Shown: one piece after another, positions 33,691 to 44,454 of the stretch | How the letters are laid out: each line of letters starts with the position of its first letter | Numbering within the stretch: position 1 is the stretch's first letter | Origin: Pictodentalium vernedei | Taxonomy: Eukaryota > Mollusca > Scaphopoda > Dentaliida > Dentaliidae | Assembly (NCBI GenBank): GCA_031216915.1 | Contig: CM062295.1 | Span: 180,310,927-180,374,926 of the forward strand | Direction: 5' to 3' | DNA length: 64,000 nucleotides | Translations under genes and position numbers: made by a program | The notes under the pieces: model-generated | Told to the model about the DNA's origin: nothing | What the model saw: the letters and a program-made list of their open reading frames with translations, nothing else | Databases searched by the model: none

Positions 33691-33959
33691 GTTGCAAAAG
33701 AGAGATATACCAGAAAAAATTGAACTCCATTAGATATTGTTCAAGTTATGCCATAAACAAGTTTAACAGGATATTTTTATAACAAAGAGCTATAACTCCC
33801 ATGATTTTTAAGTGATATCAGTGGTAATTGAACTTGACATAGAAATTGTTGCTGTAGAGACATATACCTAACAGAATTTAAATCCATTAACTATTGTTCA
33901 ATTTATGCCATAAACAAAGTTTGGATGGATGGAGGGCTGGACAGTGGGACAGACGGACA

Positions 33960-34036
33960 GATGAATGAATGGATGGATGGATGGATGGATGGATGGATGG
34001 ATGGATGGATGGATGGATGGATGGATGGATGGACGG
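33960..34036. repeat. (ATGG)n microsatellite
   Basis: About 17 nearly pure ATGG units run to 34033. GGATGG/GGACGG runs of this kind commonly precede the right ends of the satellite-cored elements in this window. Confidence 0.9.
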
Positions 34037-34084
34037 ACATTCTTACAAATGGCTCCACATGTGGCTATTTTATGGACATGTTAG

Positions 34085-34880
34085 GTGGCTAACTTAAAAC
34101 ACATGTCCAACATAATAAAACAAGTTTTTGGGGGGAAAATTTTGGGGGGTCAGCTGACCCTAACCCTACCCTTTATTGACCCTACCCACCCCTAACCCTA
34201 AGCTAACCCTAGCCACATAACTAACACCCCTTCACTGACCCCCACCCCACCCCCACCTCTAAACCCCACCTCTAAACCCCACCCAGGAATGCCCAAACCC
34301 TACTCTACATTTATCCAAACCCCCACCCCCAACTATCCCCACCCTCCCCACAATAAGAGATTCTGTTACATGGCTAGCCACGTAACAGTCTTTAACCACA
34401 TAAGTATCCTGTTTTACTAATTCGTAGCCACATAAGTAGTCATTTGTGTGTACGGACAGACGGATGGACAGACGGACATTCTAACAATTGGTAGTTATGT
34501 GGCTATATTTATGGGACTACAATAAAATGCATGTCCATTATATTAAAACAAGTGAATTTTGGAAAAATTTTTGGGATGGTAGCAAACCTTGACCCTACCC
34601 TTTACTGACCCTAACCCTACCCCACCCCCACCCCAATTCTAAACTCCCACCCTAGACTAATGAAAATTCAATATATTCCTAGTCTATTTTAACTAAAATG
34701 CAATGCCACTGTATTAAAACAACTTTTTGTGTGAAAATTTTTTGGGGTGGTAGCAAACCCTAACCCTACCCTTTACCTCACCCCACCCCAACTCTAAACC
34801 CCACCCTAGAATAATGACATTTAACTATGTGACTAGTCGCATAAAGTGCGGTAGTCACCTAGCCCCCATTTCTACCAATA
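34085..34880. repeat. C-rich degenerate tandem repeat with CCCTAACCCTACCC motifs
   Basis: Three diverged units each contain ACATGTCCA/ATGCATGTCC, a TAAAACAAGTTTTTG-like stretch, TTTTTTGGGG and then a long C-rich tract with AACCCTAACCCTACCCTTTA and CCCCACCCCAACTCTAAACC. It resembles telomere-like sequence in places but has no exact TTAGGG array. Confidence 0.75.
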
Positions 34881-34918
34881 AATAGCCACCTAAACCCCAT
34901 ATGTCTGCCCGGGTGGAC

Positions 34919-35287
34919 GGACAGATTTATTTATTTATTTATTTATTTATGTTTAAGGTCACATATTTTTGCAGAATGGCTAATCATGACCGTGACAGTT
35001 TTACGGGTGGAGGAAGCCGGAGTACCCGAAGAGAACCACCGAGCAACGACGAGCAGCTGCCAGCTCCCCAACATCGTAACTCGTAGATTGGTTGAAGAAA
35101 TACGGACCATCGACGTGCAGTACGCCTTAGTACATGGCATTATCGTGCCCCCACGCGGGCAATGGAGATGAAGTGTCTTGCCCAAGGACACAACGCGGTT
35201 GCCGAAGGTGGGATTCGAACCGAGGACCTCTCAGCTTGTAGTCTGCACTTCTACCTACTGAGCCACTGCGCCTCAGGATGGACAGAT
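34919..35287 (-). mobile_element. tRNA-headed SINE with 8-bp duplication
   Basis: The insert 34927-35279 is flanked by GGACAGAT. Minus-strand reading gives CAGTGGCTCAGTAGGTAGAA (A box) and CCTCGGTTCGAATCCCACC (B box), then the shared body and an AATA-type tail. About 25 bases of the body (the ACTCCGCACTGCAGCACAGG region of other copies) are deleted. Confidence 0.88.
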
Positions 35288-35667
35288 GGATGGACGGAAA
35301 ATAATTGGTTTTGTCATCATTTTAAAGTTCATTACAGTTCTGAGAGTTAACAAATGAATACAATGGCAAAGCAAGTGAAGATATTTGTCAAAGATCTTGT
35401 AATGTAGGTGAACACAAAATCGGTTGCCCTGTACTAAGTACTTTTAGATGAATAGGTGACTGAAATGGCTGTTCACTTAATTTATATAAAAACAAGTCTG
35501 AATCAATGTTATGGCATTGTGTAACAGCCAACCAAACTTGTATCACACACTGCAAAGCAAAAAGAAACATAGACACACCCTGCATAAGTTCTACAGTTGA
35601 ATTAATGCCTTTAATATTATTAGGTAGGGTTAACAGAACTGAAAGTTTCTTTCCATTAAACACTGGT
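35288..35667. other. Unassigned DNA, open on both strands
   Basis: A 91-codon minus frame (35388-35663) and a 60-codon plus frame overlap. Neither shows a motif I recognise, and the plus frame runs into the MITE terminus, so I treat both as incidental. Confidence 0.3.
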
Positions 35668-35920
35668 TTAACCCTTTACCTAACATGAAAAGCAGACGAC
35701 ACTTGCAAAAATAATTCTTGAATAACTAATTTTTTTCATTTTTTGTCTCAAAAACATAGGTTATGACCCCCTCATTGAAACTAGCTTGACGAGCTCGTTC
35801 CAACGAGGGGTCATAACCTATGTTTTTGAGACAAAAAATGAAAAAAATAATGAAAATTAATAGGCGATTTTTGAGAATAGCGCTGGCCGGTTTTGGCCGT
35901 TACGTTAGGTAAAGGGTTAA
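35668..35920. mobile_element. Palindromic TTAA MITE, class 2
   Basis: The edges are TTAACCCTTTACCTAACATG and CGTTAGGTAAAGGGTTAA. The central arms pair GTCTCAAAAACATAGGTTAT plus GACCCC with their complements. The left terminus carries AAAGCAGACGACAC and the right carries AGCGCTGGCCGGTTTTGGCC. Confidence 0.9.
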
Positions 35921-36199
35921 AAAATTTTATTCATCCACAGTGAACTCTTGAAAGCCCCGGAGGAAATTTACTTTGCAGCAGTCAGTGGTGGCACCATATG
36001 GGGGTCTAACCCCCCTCCCACTCCCCCCCCCTTCCCCCAAACAAACAAACAAAAAAATCAAAATTGCCATCTGACACAATCTTGGAGCCTTTGAAGACCA
36101 CATCAAGTGTTGTAGAAACGCTCAGATATCGCTCCCAGAGCATCCAAATCTTAAAATTTTTCCTGGGGGACCAATGGAAAGGGGATACCCCTCCCATAC

Positions 36200-36660
36200 T
36201 CAGCTCAGGCCTTCTGGACCTTGAATCCCCCATATCTTACTTAGCTCCCCCCACCCCCACCCCACCCCACCCCCACACTACAAATCAAAATCCTGGTGAT
36301 ACCATTTGCAGCAGTGAATATATAATAGAACTCACATGAGTTTTTGAACCTACACACTTCTGGTTGGGTTGCAACATGCATGGAAATTGTATCAAGTCAA
36401 ATTAGTGAATTTGGCATTCAAGAACGCAATATAAATTTCCAGTCTTTTCCAATTATTTTCTGTCTATACCATGCTTTAAACTTCTCAATCTCTCTAACTT
36501 TTCATTTGTTTGACGAATCAAATGTCTTTGCCTGTTATCAATCTCATTTCAGTTCATTGATTTTTTCCCATAAACTTGGTCTGTAACATTTGAGAAATAG
36601 AATTCACAGAGTAATACAAGATGATAAAGAATTGCCAGTCAAGTTCATGAAACAATAAGA
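36200..36660. other. Unassigned DNA with C-rich tracts
   Basis: CCCCACCCC-type runs lie near 36245-36280. Open frames follow in AT-rich DNA with no recognisable domain. Confidence 0.35.
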
Positions 36661-37315
36661 TGTTTAATCACACTGATGATGTACACAGAATGTGCAATAA
36701 ACCAATTCTTAAATTAAATAATTTTCTGTATCGAATCCAATAAAATTTTAGCACAAAACTTAAAGCTCAACCCTGCATCAACAGGGAACTTAGTGACCGA
36801 TTTTTCATTTGCAGAGATTATTAGACTTTCAACTCTTGACAAATAGCAATTCCAATTGGTATAAATTCTTCAACAATTTTAGAACAATGATCTATCGAAA
36901 GGGTTAAAGATTACATCATTGTGATGGGGTGAGCCAGTTATTCTGTGACCTAAATTTAGAACTGGCTGCGGGTGACACGATACGCACGAAAGCTTGCCTC
37001 TGTTACCAGTGGGAGTTGCAAACAGCGAGGAAAATCTCCACCTGCTGCCGGGTCTCCCCTCCTTGAGATATAAATCTCGGGGAAAAAATGCTGGCTTCCC
37101 CATCCAAAAGGACGGAAAAGGTGTAAATTAAAAACCGAATTGCTCTAATTTCCAGCTCTCTATCTTTTCTCCCTCCTCTATCTCATCAGACACACGACCA
37201 AACTGAATGACATACTATGAGGGATTGAAACAATCCTCAAGCAAAGATGTGCAGAAAACCTAACAAGACCAAGGCAAGGATTGAAACAATTTTGCCAGCA
37301 AACAGCCCTTTTAAG

Positions 37316-37380
37316 GGCTTTTTTTTTTTTTTTTTTTTTTTTTGGGGGGGGGGGAGGGGGGGGTGGGGGGGGGGGAGGTC
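37316..37380. repeat. Poly-T tract joined to G-rich tract
   Basis: About 26 T residues are followed by about 38 bases of G interrupted by A and T. On the minus strand the T run could be the poly-A tail of a retroposed copy lying at 37380-37680. The G-run could form a quadruplex and is also a likely assembly weak point. Confidence 0.8.
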
Positions 37381-37599
37381 ATTTGGAATTCCCGAAGGAT
37401 AACCAGATACCTCAAAATAACATACGGCATCCTATCTCCCAGAAGGCTTGATGGATGACTCCCGGGTTTTTTTCAAACTAAACTGTTGGAGCTTTCTCCA
37501 TTCCTTTTTTGTAACCGCTATGGTCATATACCGGGGCCGCTACCAAACCGGCATTGCTGTTTGGTTTTCTTTTTTCCTTTTCCCTTAAAATTGCCATCG

Positions 37600-37690
37600 C
37601 ACAACATTATATTTTGGCTCGCCACCATGGTGGGACTCAAACCTCTACCATCGCCAAGCTGGAACCGAATAGAGCCCACTCTCAAATAGT
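37600..37690 (-). mobile_element. Possible tRNA-derived SINE head
   Basis: Minus-strand GGTAGAGGTTTGAGTCCCACC resembles a polymerase III B box. The neighbouring sequence differs from the main SINE family. A CATTCATTCATC run at 37912-37923 and the poly-T at 37316 are candidate tails. The outline of the element is uncertain. Confidence 0.35.
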
Positions 37691-38381
37691 CTTAATGGCG
37701 TTGAGGGTTTGGTCTTTGACAATCTATCACTCCAATGCAAACTGCCAGGAATTCTAACCGCGTGCATACCCCTTCAGACCCCATTTGAGGCAATAGGAAA
37801 GCTAGGCCTGTGTGATCCAAGATCCAAGTGAAATAAAATAAGGCTAACCGGGTCGCAAGGGATTTGTAAATCCCACATCGTCCCTGCGCGCCTTCGGCAC
37901 GTTAAAACCTTTCATTCATTCATCAACAATGATCTGTTTTATAATGATGGCTAAGCTTGGCATCCTCTGAAATATTGTGATCTAATACAATGTTGGGAAG
38001 GGCTCTGTGAGCCATTTCCAACAGTGTATTACAACAAAGCATATTTTTTTTACTGAGCTTCCCCCGTCTCTGCAGTTCAACTTCATGAATTCCTTGGAAA
38101 AGCTTGAAGACAACTGGACTTGTAGCACCCACTGTGTTCAGGTCTGAGTTGTATACTGATGATGAGATTAATTTCATCTTTGACAGAGTTCAAGGAGGTA
38201 AGTGATCAGGCTAAATGAACTGGAGGGGGGCAGGGGGGGGAGGGGGGGGGGGACATATTTTTTGTTGCGAATGGCATTTCATCTCGTGCTGGGCTAAGAG
38301 TAAACATCCCCCATAGCTGAAGGCCACTGGGGCAAAAAAAACCTTTCTTTTCATGCCAAATGGAGCATCCTGAGTACTTTT

Positions 38382-38632
38382 TTAACCCTTTACCCAACGT
38401 AACGGCCAAAACCGGCCAGCGCTATTCTCAAAAATCGCCAATTAATTTTCAGTATTTTTTTCATTTTTGTCTTAAAAACATAGGTTATGACCCCTCATTG
38501 GAACGAGCTCATCGAGCTCGTTCCAATGAGGGGTCATAACCTATGTTTTTGAGACAAAAAATGAAAAAATTTAGTCAGTCAAGATTTTTTTTTTGAAGTG
38601 TCGTCTGCTTTTCATGTTAGGTAAAGGGTTAA
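38382..38632. mobile_element. Palindromic TTAA MITE, class 2, inverted order
   Basis: TTAACCCTTTACCCAACGTA and ATGTTAGGTAAAGGGTTAA bound it. Relative to the copy at 35668 the two unique ends are swapped: the GGCCAAAACCGGCCAGCGCT end is now on the left, so it sits in the opposite orientation. The central stem (ATAGGTTATGACCCCTCATT and GGAACGAGCTC) is nearly perfect over about 45 bp per arm. Confidence 0.9.
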
Positions 38633-39356
38633 AGACATATTAGTACCCAGAAAGTGGAAGTATATAGATGTAGAAAAATAACCCAAGAAATATCAGAGCA
38701 AGAGTACATGAACTAGTTTTTCATATTTCAGGCATGAATGTATATCAGGCTGTCATTTTTCGAAAAAAAATCCCTCATGGTTATCCCACTGAGTTCAAAA
38801 AAATATCTGTGTCATGAAACAATTTCAGACCTGCATGTAATGGTGCAATGAACTACAATGCGGATACTTTATAAAGAATTTACTGTCCGATAGTGATTAA
38901 CCGAAAAGGATTTGCAACCATCATCTGCCTGCCAATTAGTGGAGTGCACAATTGACCGATTGTGAGTGCCGACGTCAGATTAACAACCAAAAGGTCAGTC
39001 ACAGATTGAAGAACGCACAGAAAAGTGTTAATTTTACAGTACAGTCAGGTTGATATGCCCATTGATCTCAAGAGTGAGTCACTGTTTCAAAATAAAAATA
39101 CAACGTCAGCAGAAACATGTTGACAGTGCAGCACCTTTGATCAATGCGAAAATAGGTGACTTACACTCATTCTATTTTTAAATTCCACCTCCATTTAAAT
39201 TTAGTTTCAAGATGAAACTGAATAAAATATATCAAAGGGCAATTAAATAACATATATTTATTTATTTGATTTAATTGCAGATTTATGTCCCAATTTGAAT
39301 TTTAGATTTCAAACCCTGTTTTGCACACAGTAATTCAGATTGCTTTCATTGTGGGG
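38633..39356. other. Unassigned low-copy DNA
   Basis: No recognised repeat. A 26-codon frame after TTTTTCATATTTCAG near 38733 (MNVYQAVIFRKKIPHGYPTE and onward) ends at a stop without a good donor, so it is too weak to call. Confidence 0.3.
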
Positions 39357-39840
39357 CAGAAGTATAAATTTTATAGTAAATTTCCTTTCTTATTATACCT
39401 ACCGAAATTGTTTACAACAGGCTTGCACTACAGTGGAAGAACCTAACTCGGATAAAATACTCTCTATTTTAATCTTTCCCAAGATTTAGGAAAGAAAAGT
39501 GGTGTAAAAACACCACGAAAAAATAAGCCAAAACTGGGTCGAGCGCCATCGGTGCACACCCAGTATGGGACGCTCTTCCATAGTACAAATCCACGACTAC
39601 CGTAAAACAGTGCACAATGCATCAATTTGTCATTCTTTTGATTCCGAACAACACAGGAGTTATGTGATCAGCAGCGAGGAAGGATTCTTACCCGAATAAG
39701 AAGATGGGAGGGCCTCCATGTAAACATTTTCGGTAGGTGTAATAAGAAAGGAAATTTACTATAAAATTTATACTTCTTATCAACCTACCTCAACTGTTTA
39801 CTACAGGCTGAATAGACAAAAGGATGGAGGGAATCACATA
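39357..39840. repeat. Terminal repeat complex of the DIRS-like element
   Basis: A 48-bp block at 39357-39406 (AGTATAAATTTTATAGTAAA, TTTCCTTTCTTATTA) is present in reverse complement at 39730-39778 with one mismatch. The following CCTACC...TGTTTACNACAGGCT stretch at 39398-39425 recurs in direct orientation at 39784-39811. Mixed inverted and direct copies at the 3' side of a tyrosine-recombinase retroelement fit the known DIRS layout of terminal repeats plus an internal complementary region. Confidence 0.7.
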
Positions 39841-39939
39841 ACCAACCCACACATAACTCAATAGCACTGGGACCGTGGACAGAGGAAGAGATCCCTAGGC
39901 CTATCAAACCATAGCATCACAAACATTAGAAAAAACAAT

Positions 39940-40660
39940 GAAAGATGAGGCATATGGTGAAGTGCAACGCACAGACAGAAAGGGCAGTAACAGCACAGAG
40001 CTGGAACTGACCCTGAAAAAAAAACTGAAAGGCTGGGATAGCCAACAGCCTGAGCTGAAGAAAGAGGGCCCCAAGGACCAAGGTCCTCTATCGGCTCCTG
40101 CAACTGTCGCAGATAAAAGAATGCAGCATTTCTCCAGTGGGCTGCCAGTATAACATCCGTCATCCGACAACATGACAGAGTTATTAAAAGAGGAAGACAA
40201 CGCACGCACCTCGTGGCAGAAAAAACAATTGGTAATACAATCACCAGTAGCTAGACGAGCAGAAGCTGCACGAATAGCAAGACAAATCCATCGAGAAAAG
40301 GATGCAGGAGAAATCTGGCATGTGAGAAAATGCACAGTCATCCAGGATAAAGGCATGAACACCCCTCCCACCCCCAAGCAGAGCAGCGCCCAAGAAAGCG
40401 ACCATCTTGGAGTAAACTGCAAAGTCCTAGGCCTTTTCAAGGAAAAGAGCTGAACAAGCTTGGAGAGGCAAGGATGAGTGTCGAAACAATGCGGTACCAC
40501 ATATGAAAAAGGTCTCTGAAGCATGGAATTGTACCCATTGCTGGAGACCCCCAGAAACAAACATAAACCAGAAACTCCGTAAGCGGCGTGATCGAAGGAG
40601 TGACAGAAGCAACAGAGTGATCGCACACCATCGACATAAGAACCTTCCACTTAGCCACAG
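39940..40660 (-). pseudogene. DIRS tyrosine recombinase remnant
   Basis: Frames have to be switched to read this. The N-terminal part shows TPLTEFLVYV, then FSLKRPRTLQFTPRWSLS, text typical of DIRS recombinases before the catalytic domain. Near the end HEVRALSSSF contains the HxxR box. About 20 residues later, in a different frame, comes VILAAHWRNAAFFYLRQL, with the tryptophan/histidine and the nucleophile tyrosine region. The first catalytic arginine region is not clear. At least three frame breaks make it inactive. The enzyme would integrate the circular cDNA without making a target duplication. Confidence 0.65.
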
Positions 40661-40899
40661 AGGCTAAACCAGTGGAGTGAGTGCCTCCTTGACGAAAAAA
40701 AGCAACTCCACTGCGTGTCTCGAAAAACCACTACGGAGGAGACAGAACCCGATAGAAGACATGTGCCAAGGCACAATGAAGTCGGGTCAACTTGAAACCT
40801 CCTCGGGCGACTTTGGCAAAGAAAGTCGCGACGTAGAGGGAGACATGCCGGAACCGCCGCTAACAGAGAGCGGAGCAGATTGACCCACACCCACCGAGG

Positions 40900-41130
40900 A
40901 GACGGGTGTGATCGAAAGGATTCGACGACTGCAGGTTCATATCTGGGAGAGAACCTGAGGCAGAATCGGAACCGGCAGGAAGGCGTAGCCGACAAGACCG
41001 TCCCAAAGGAGGGCCAGAGCATTCACGGCGAAAGCCAGAGCATCTGGACACGGGGACACGAAAGTGTCTACCTGATGGTTCCAACGAGCCACAAAGAGAT
41101 CGATGGAACCCGCCATGTGGAGCATCCACT
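40900..41130 (-). pseudogene. DIRS RT/RH C-terminal segment remnant
   Basis: The frame at 40937-41125 reads SIDLFVARWNHQVDTFVSPC, then PDALAFAVNALALLWDGLVG, YAFLPVPILPQV. The pattern of DLFATRWN, FVSP.PDP.A and AYAFPP.PL is characteristic of the region after RNase H in DIRS-like polyproteins. A stop follows IPQVLSQI-like text, separating it from the recombinase part. Confidence 0.7.
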
Positions 41131-41152
41131 CGGTGGAAAAGAACCTGCCCCG

Positions 41153-41560
41153 TCAGGACAGGGAGTCAGTTAGGATGTACAGACGACCGGAAATGTGACG
41201 AACAACCACACCGGCGTTGACATCCTGAACGAGCAGTAGAAGATCCCGAGCCAATTCGTACATTGGAACCGAGTGCGTGCCGCCCTGGTCCCGAATGTAA
41301 GCAACCACTGTCGAATAGTCGAACAACAGAAGGACCTGACGATTCGACAGGTGAGGGATCCACTGCCTGAAACTCAGAAGAAGAGCAAGAAGCTCTGCTG
41401 GCAGATGTGTACAGATGCCCGATCCTGGTCCCACATCCCGTGAAGGGAAAGACCTAGAGGATCCAACGTCGCACCCCATCCGAGATCGCTGACATCTGCC
41501 ATCAGAACGCGATCGGACGTGGGTAAGTTCAACAGGACACCCTGAGTGATCCACTGAACA
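41153..41560 (-). pseudogene. DIRS RNase H remnant
   Basis: One frame supplies DRVLMADVSDLGWGATLDPL (the first catalytic aspartate region). After a frame change comes ELLALLLSFRQWIPHLSNRQ, VLLLFDYSTVVAYIRDQGGT (second acidic and DN.T-like region, here DYST) and VVVRHISGRLYILTDSLS, ending at a stop. The usual DNTT is altered to DYST. The domain would remove the RNA strand during reverse transcription. Confidence 0.75.
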
Positions 41561-42476
41561 TTCGTCCAGTGGAGAAGGTGAGGATAAGAGAATCTGGTAA
41601 CTGAAGCACCAGATCCAGAGAATTGACATTCGGCCTCCAATGACTGACCAGAAAGTGTTGGAGAGGTCTGATGACACGCAGCCGACCTAGAGGAATGAGA
41701 TCCGTCACCGAACCGCAGAGACCGATCAGCCGGAGAATACTCTGTGGCGTCGCGGATTTGGACTGGGACAGAGTCAGAGCAAAAGCTGAGAGAACCACAG
41801 CCTTGGCCTGGGGAACCGCCACCAAATTGAATTGGGTGCGGAAAGCCATCCCCAGATGACAAAAAGACTGAGAAGGGACCAGTTCCGACCTCTCCTCGAT
41901 GACTCGGAATCCAAGCGACGTGAGCAAGCTCAACAGAGTGGCGACATCCGACTCCAGTAAGGCAGCATTGGAATGCCTCTGGAGGATATCGCCCAGATAT
42001 GCCGAAGTAATCACCCTGGACTGTGTGCAATGGAAAGCTATCACATGCGACATCGGTCAGGTGAAGGCCCAAGGGGCCAGGTTGAGGCCGAAAGGCATGG
42101 CCTTGAACTGGTAAACTCGCCCCAGAAAAGCGAACCTGAGATACTTCCGTGACGCCCGATGAATTGGAACGTGAAAGTAAGCGTCTCGCAGGTCGAAGCT
42201 GGAAGCTAAATCTCCCTGGTGAATTGAACGGAGGACCGACCTGAAAGTCTCCATGCCGAACTTGGGAGCAATGATAGACTGGTTCAGGATACTCAGATCC
42301 ATAACCGGTCGGTTTCGGCCGTCCTTCTTCGGCACCAAGAACAGGCAGGAATAGAACCCCACTGACTGAATATTCTTGACGATCTTGATCGCCCCCTTTG
42401 TCAGGAGATTGCCTATCTCCGTGGACAAAAGTTCCCGACGTAAAACGTCTGAAGGAACTGTGTTTGGAAGAGGCAC
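41529..42476 (-). pseudogene. DIRS reverse transcriptase, split by a frameshift
   Basis: The frame at 42057-42476 carries FLVPKKDGRNRPVMDLSILN, SSFDLRDAYFHVPIHRASRK (motif A aspartate present) and FKAMPFGLNLAPWAFT (motif B region). A frame change near 42055 leads to SAYLGDILQRHSNAALLESD at the catalytic motif C, where YLDD is expected. The first of the two aspartates is glycine here. Later text (LGFRVIEERSELVPSQSFCH) is the normal continuation. The mutated catalytic site and frameshift show it cannot act. Confidence 0.85.
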
Positions 42477-42599
42477 CCTGGTCAGAGTGGGGTGCCGTCG
42501 GAAGGATATTCACAGCCCAGACCGAACAACATCTAACACCCAAGGATGGGATGTGATGGTGGCCCAACGGTCTGCGAGCTCTGCTATTCTTCCTCCAAC

Positions 42600-42838
42600 C
42601 TGGGACAAGTCAAGGTGAGGACCTTCATTTCGAGGCCCACGAGAGGAGAAACCACCTCCTCAACTGAATGAAGAATCCTGATACTTCCCTCTAGTCTGCC
42701 GACGCTTACCCTTACCCCTGGAGTAAGAAGTAGAAGCGGTGGCAGAAGGATCAGCCTTTTGCTTCGCAGAGGAAGCAGAAGGGTACTTGTTAGGCTTGGA
42801 ATGGCCCCTGTCATGAGACCACCTGTTTTTGAGACCAC
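42600..42838 (-). pseudogene. Gag/RT linker remnant of the DIRS-like element
   Basis: A minus-strand frame (within 42660-42944) contains SSAKQKADPSATASTSYSRG followed by KGKRRQTRGKYQDSSFS and a stop. Basic, serine-rich text of this type is usual at the end of DIRS gag or start of the RT frame. It continues after the stop as VGGRIAELADRWATI-like residues leading into the reverse transcriptase. Confidence 0.55.
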
Positions 42839-42900
42839 TTTTGCCTGTCAAAAAAGGGTGGTCTCTCAAGACAGGTTCTACTGTATCTATACACTTACTT
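42829..42900. repeat. Junction repeat with inverted GAGACCACC motif
   Basis: GAGACCACCTGTTTTTGAGA, CCACTTTTGCCTGTCAAAAA and AGGGTGGTCTCTCAAGACAG contain inverted GAGACCACC/GGTGGTCTC. This is the end of a small dispersed element that abuts the truncated DIRS 5' edge. Confidence 0.5.
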
Positions 42901-43004
42901 ACTAGATGAGTAACTTTCCATAAAACAATGTTAGGCTTTATCAATTAATATTTTAACCTGCAACCTAACCTCCAGGCTGCGTGTGGAAAATACTGTTTAT
43001 TTAC

Positions 43005-43235
43005 TTAATCAGTTTAAGGTAACTTTCAGCATCTGTGGCTATATTATGACTGCAAATTACAGATTTTAAGTCACTGTTTAGCCATCTCATAACATAGTTA
43101 GTTTATAGGCTGTCCCGTTTATTGGACTTCCACCCCAGGCATTGGTTTCATATTTTACCAGTGAAGCAGAACTTGTTTACAACAGAAAACAAGCACTGCT
43201 CCACTTCCCAGGGTTCCAACAGGGTGGTTAATAAT
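43005..43235 (-). mobile_element. Second SINE-like family (F2), old copy
   Basis: TTTAAGGTAACTTTCAGC-type tail DNA, then GGACTTCCACCCCAGGCATT, GGTTTCATATTTTACCAGTG, AAGCACTGCTCCACTTCCCA and GGGTTCCAACAGGG match 53165-53405 in order. Confidence 0.55.
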
Positions 43236-43615
43236 ATCAATTAATTTTCTATCCTGGTAGTGTTCTTTGCACTGAATGTTTCTGTCAAGGAATGAAAATT
43301 ATGGCTTTCTGCACTAAACTTTTGTCATATATTGTAATTCATCAGTTAAAGTCGACCGGGTCAATTAGAACATGTCTGTTTCCATGATACGTGCAAGCAA
43401 CGGTGCTAAACTGCTCCTATCACTGATCGAACACACCCCAGAGTTGTTTTCTATGGCAACGGTTGTTAGCATCCGTGCTTTAAAGTTCACCTTGTAAATC
43501 TGATCACGGCAAATGGACCGAGATTGAAAATGACATTTTTTAGATTGTTTTTCTAAAAATAAAATGGGTTTGGAGAATTTTTTCACTTCTAACGATGACA
43601 GGAATTACGATGGAG

Positions 43616-43755
43616 ACAAACGTCTCTTGTTTCGTTAGACATTCGGGAATTTGACGATGGAAAATTATTTGTTAACATGCCCCTTCGGGGGTCGTTAACA
43701 AATGGTTTTCCATAGTCAAATTCCTGAATGTCTAACTCAACAAGAGACGTTTATC
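43616..43755. repeat. Long foldback
   Basis: The arms are about 62 bp: AAACGTCTCTTGTTTCGTTA, GACATTCGGGAATTTGAC, ATTTGTTAAC on the left with near complements on the right around a CCCCTTCGGGGG centre. Probably a MITE-type element. Confidence 0.8.
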
Positions 43756-43889
43756 TCCTAATTATACTGTTCTTGAAATAATTCTTAGATAAAAATTTTT
43801 ATATCGAATATTGATATATGCAGTAAACTTTCTGGTCTATTGTATGGTGTCCCATCAATAAAAGGAACTGGTTAATAAAATACATTTTA

Positions 43890-44141
43890 TTAACCCTTCA
43901 CCCAATACAAATGATATCAAAATTTATTATTTTGATTACCGTTTTTTTTTTTTCATTTGTCAAAACATTTCAATAAAACCATATCATGTGATACCTCATA
44001 GGAATGACCTTGATGAGCTCATTCCAATGAGAGGTCACGATATGGTTTTGTTGAAATTTTTTGGACAAATATATTTTTTACAACTGCTTAATTTGTAAAT
44101 TATGAGGGCGGATGCAACCAATTCGTTAGGTAAAAGGTTAA
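43890..44141. mobile_element. Palindromic TTAA MITE, class 1
   Basis: TTAACCCTTCACCCAATAC and TCGTTAGGTAAAAGGTTAA bound it. The centre has CCATATCATGTGATACCTCA and GAGCTCATTCCAATGAGAGG with compensating differences between arms. Confidence 0.85.
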
Positions 44142-44454
44142 TAGTGTTTTTGTGTGTTTCTGTCTAATTCCCAGGCATAAAAAATCTTTGTTTTCTCCAA
44201 TATTGATTCCAATAATTATAAAGTATGAGAGAAATATCTTTTCAAATTTCTTGTTGACTTTTGCACTCGTATACACTGTTAATCATCAATAAAAGTGAAA
44301 AGACTTGTAATTCTTTCTTTTTAATCATATTTATTGACTTATTCATGTCATAACGCTAGATCATTTCTTTTGATCTTCAATCAGTCCACAGTACCTGTGT
44401 TATTTGTGATTTCTGTATAAAACATGAAGAGGAAAAGCCGACAGATATATTCAT

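Larger units (their letters stand above)
39357..42838 (-). mobile_element. DIRS-like tyrosine-recombinase retrotransposon, degraded
   Basis: Minus-strand order is a basic RGKGKRRQTRGKYQDSSFS region, reverse transcriptase, RNase H, a DIRS-type C-terminal segment, then a tyrosine recombinase. That is the known DIRS gene order. The 5' end stops near 42838, where unrelated GGTGGTCTC-type DNA begins, so gag and the left terminal repeat are missing. Several frameshifts and stops break the frames. The GC content is visibly higher than in the flanks, suggesting a comparatively recent arrival. Confidence 0.85.

Noticed and set aside
34140-34830. Chromosome end
   Set aside because: The CCCTAA-type words are interrupted and embedded in a diverged tandem repeat with ordinary sequence on both sides.
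37923-38177. 84-codon minus-strand frame (TSPVVFKLFQGIHEVELQRR and onward)
   Set aside because: It looks somewhat protein-like but has an in-frame stop just upstream, uncertain splice sites and no recognised motif.
39904-40650. A 248-codon minus-strand frame as one intact gene
   Set aside because: Recombinase-like text appears only when frames are switched (for example VILAAHWRNAAFFYLRQL is in another frame), so the long frame is a decayed copy that happens to lack stops.
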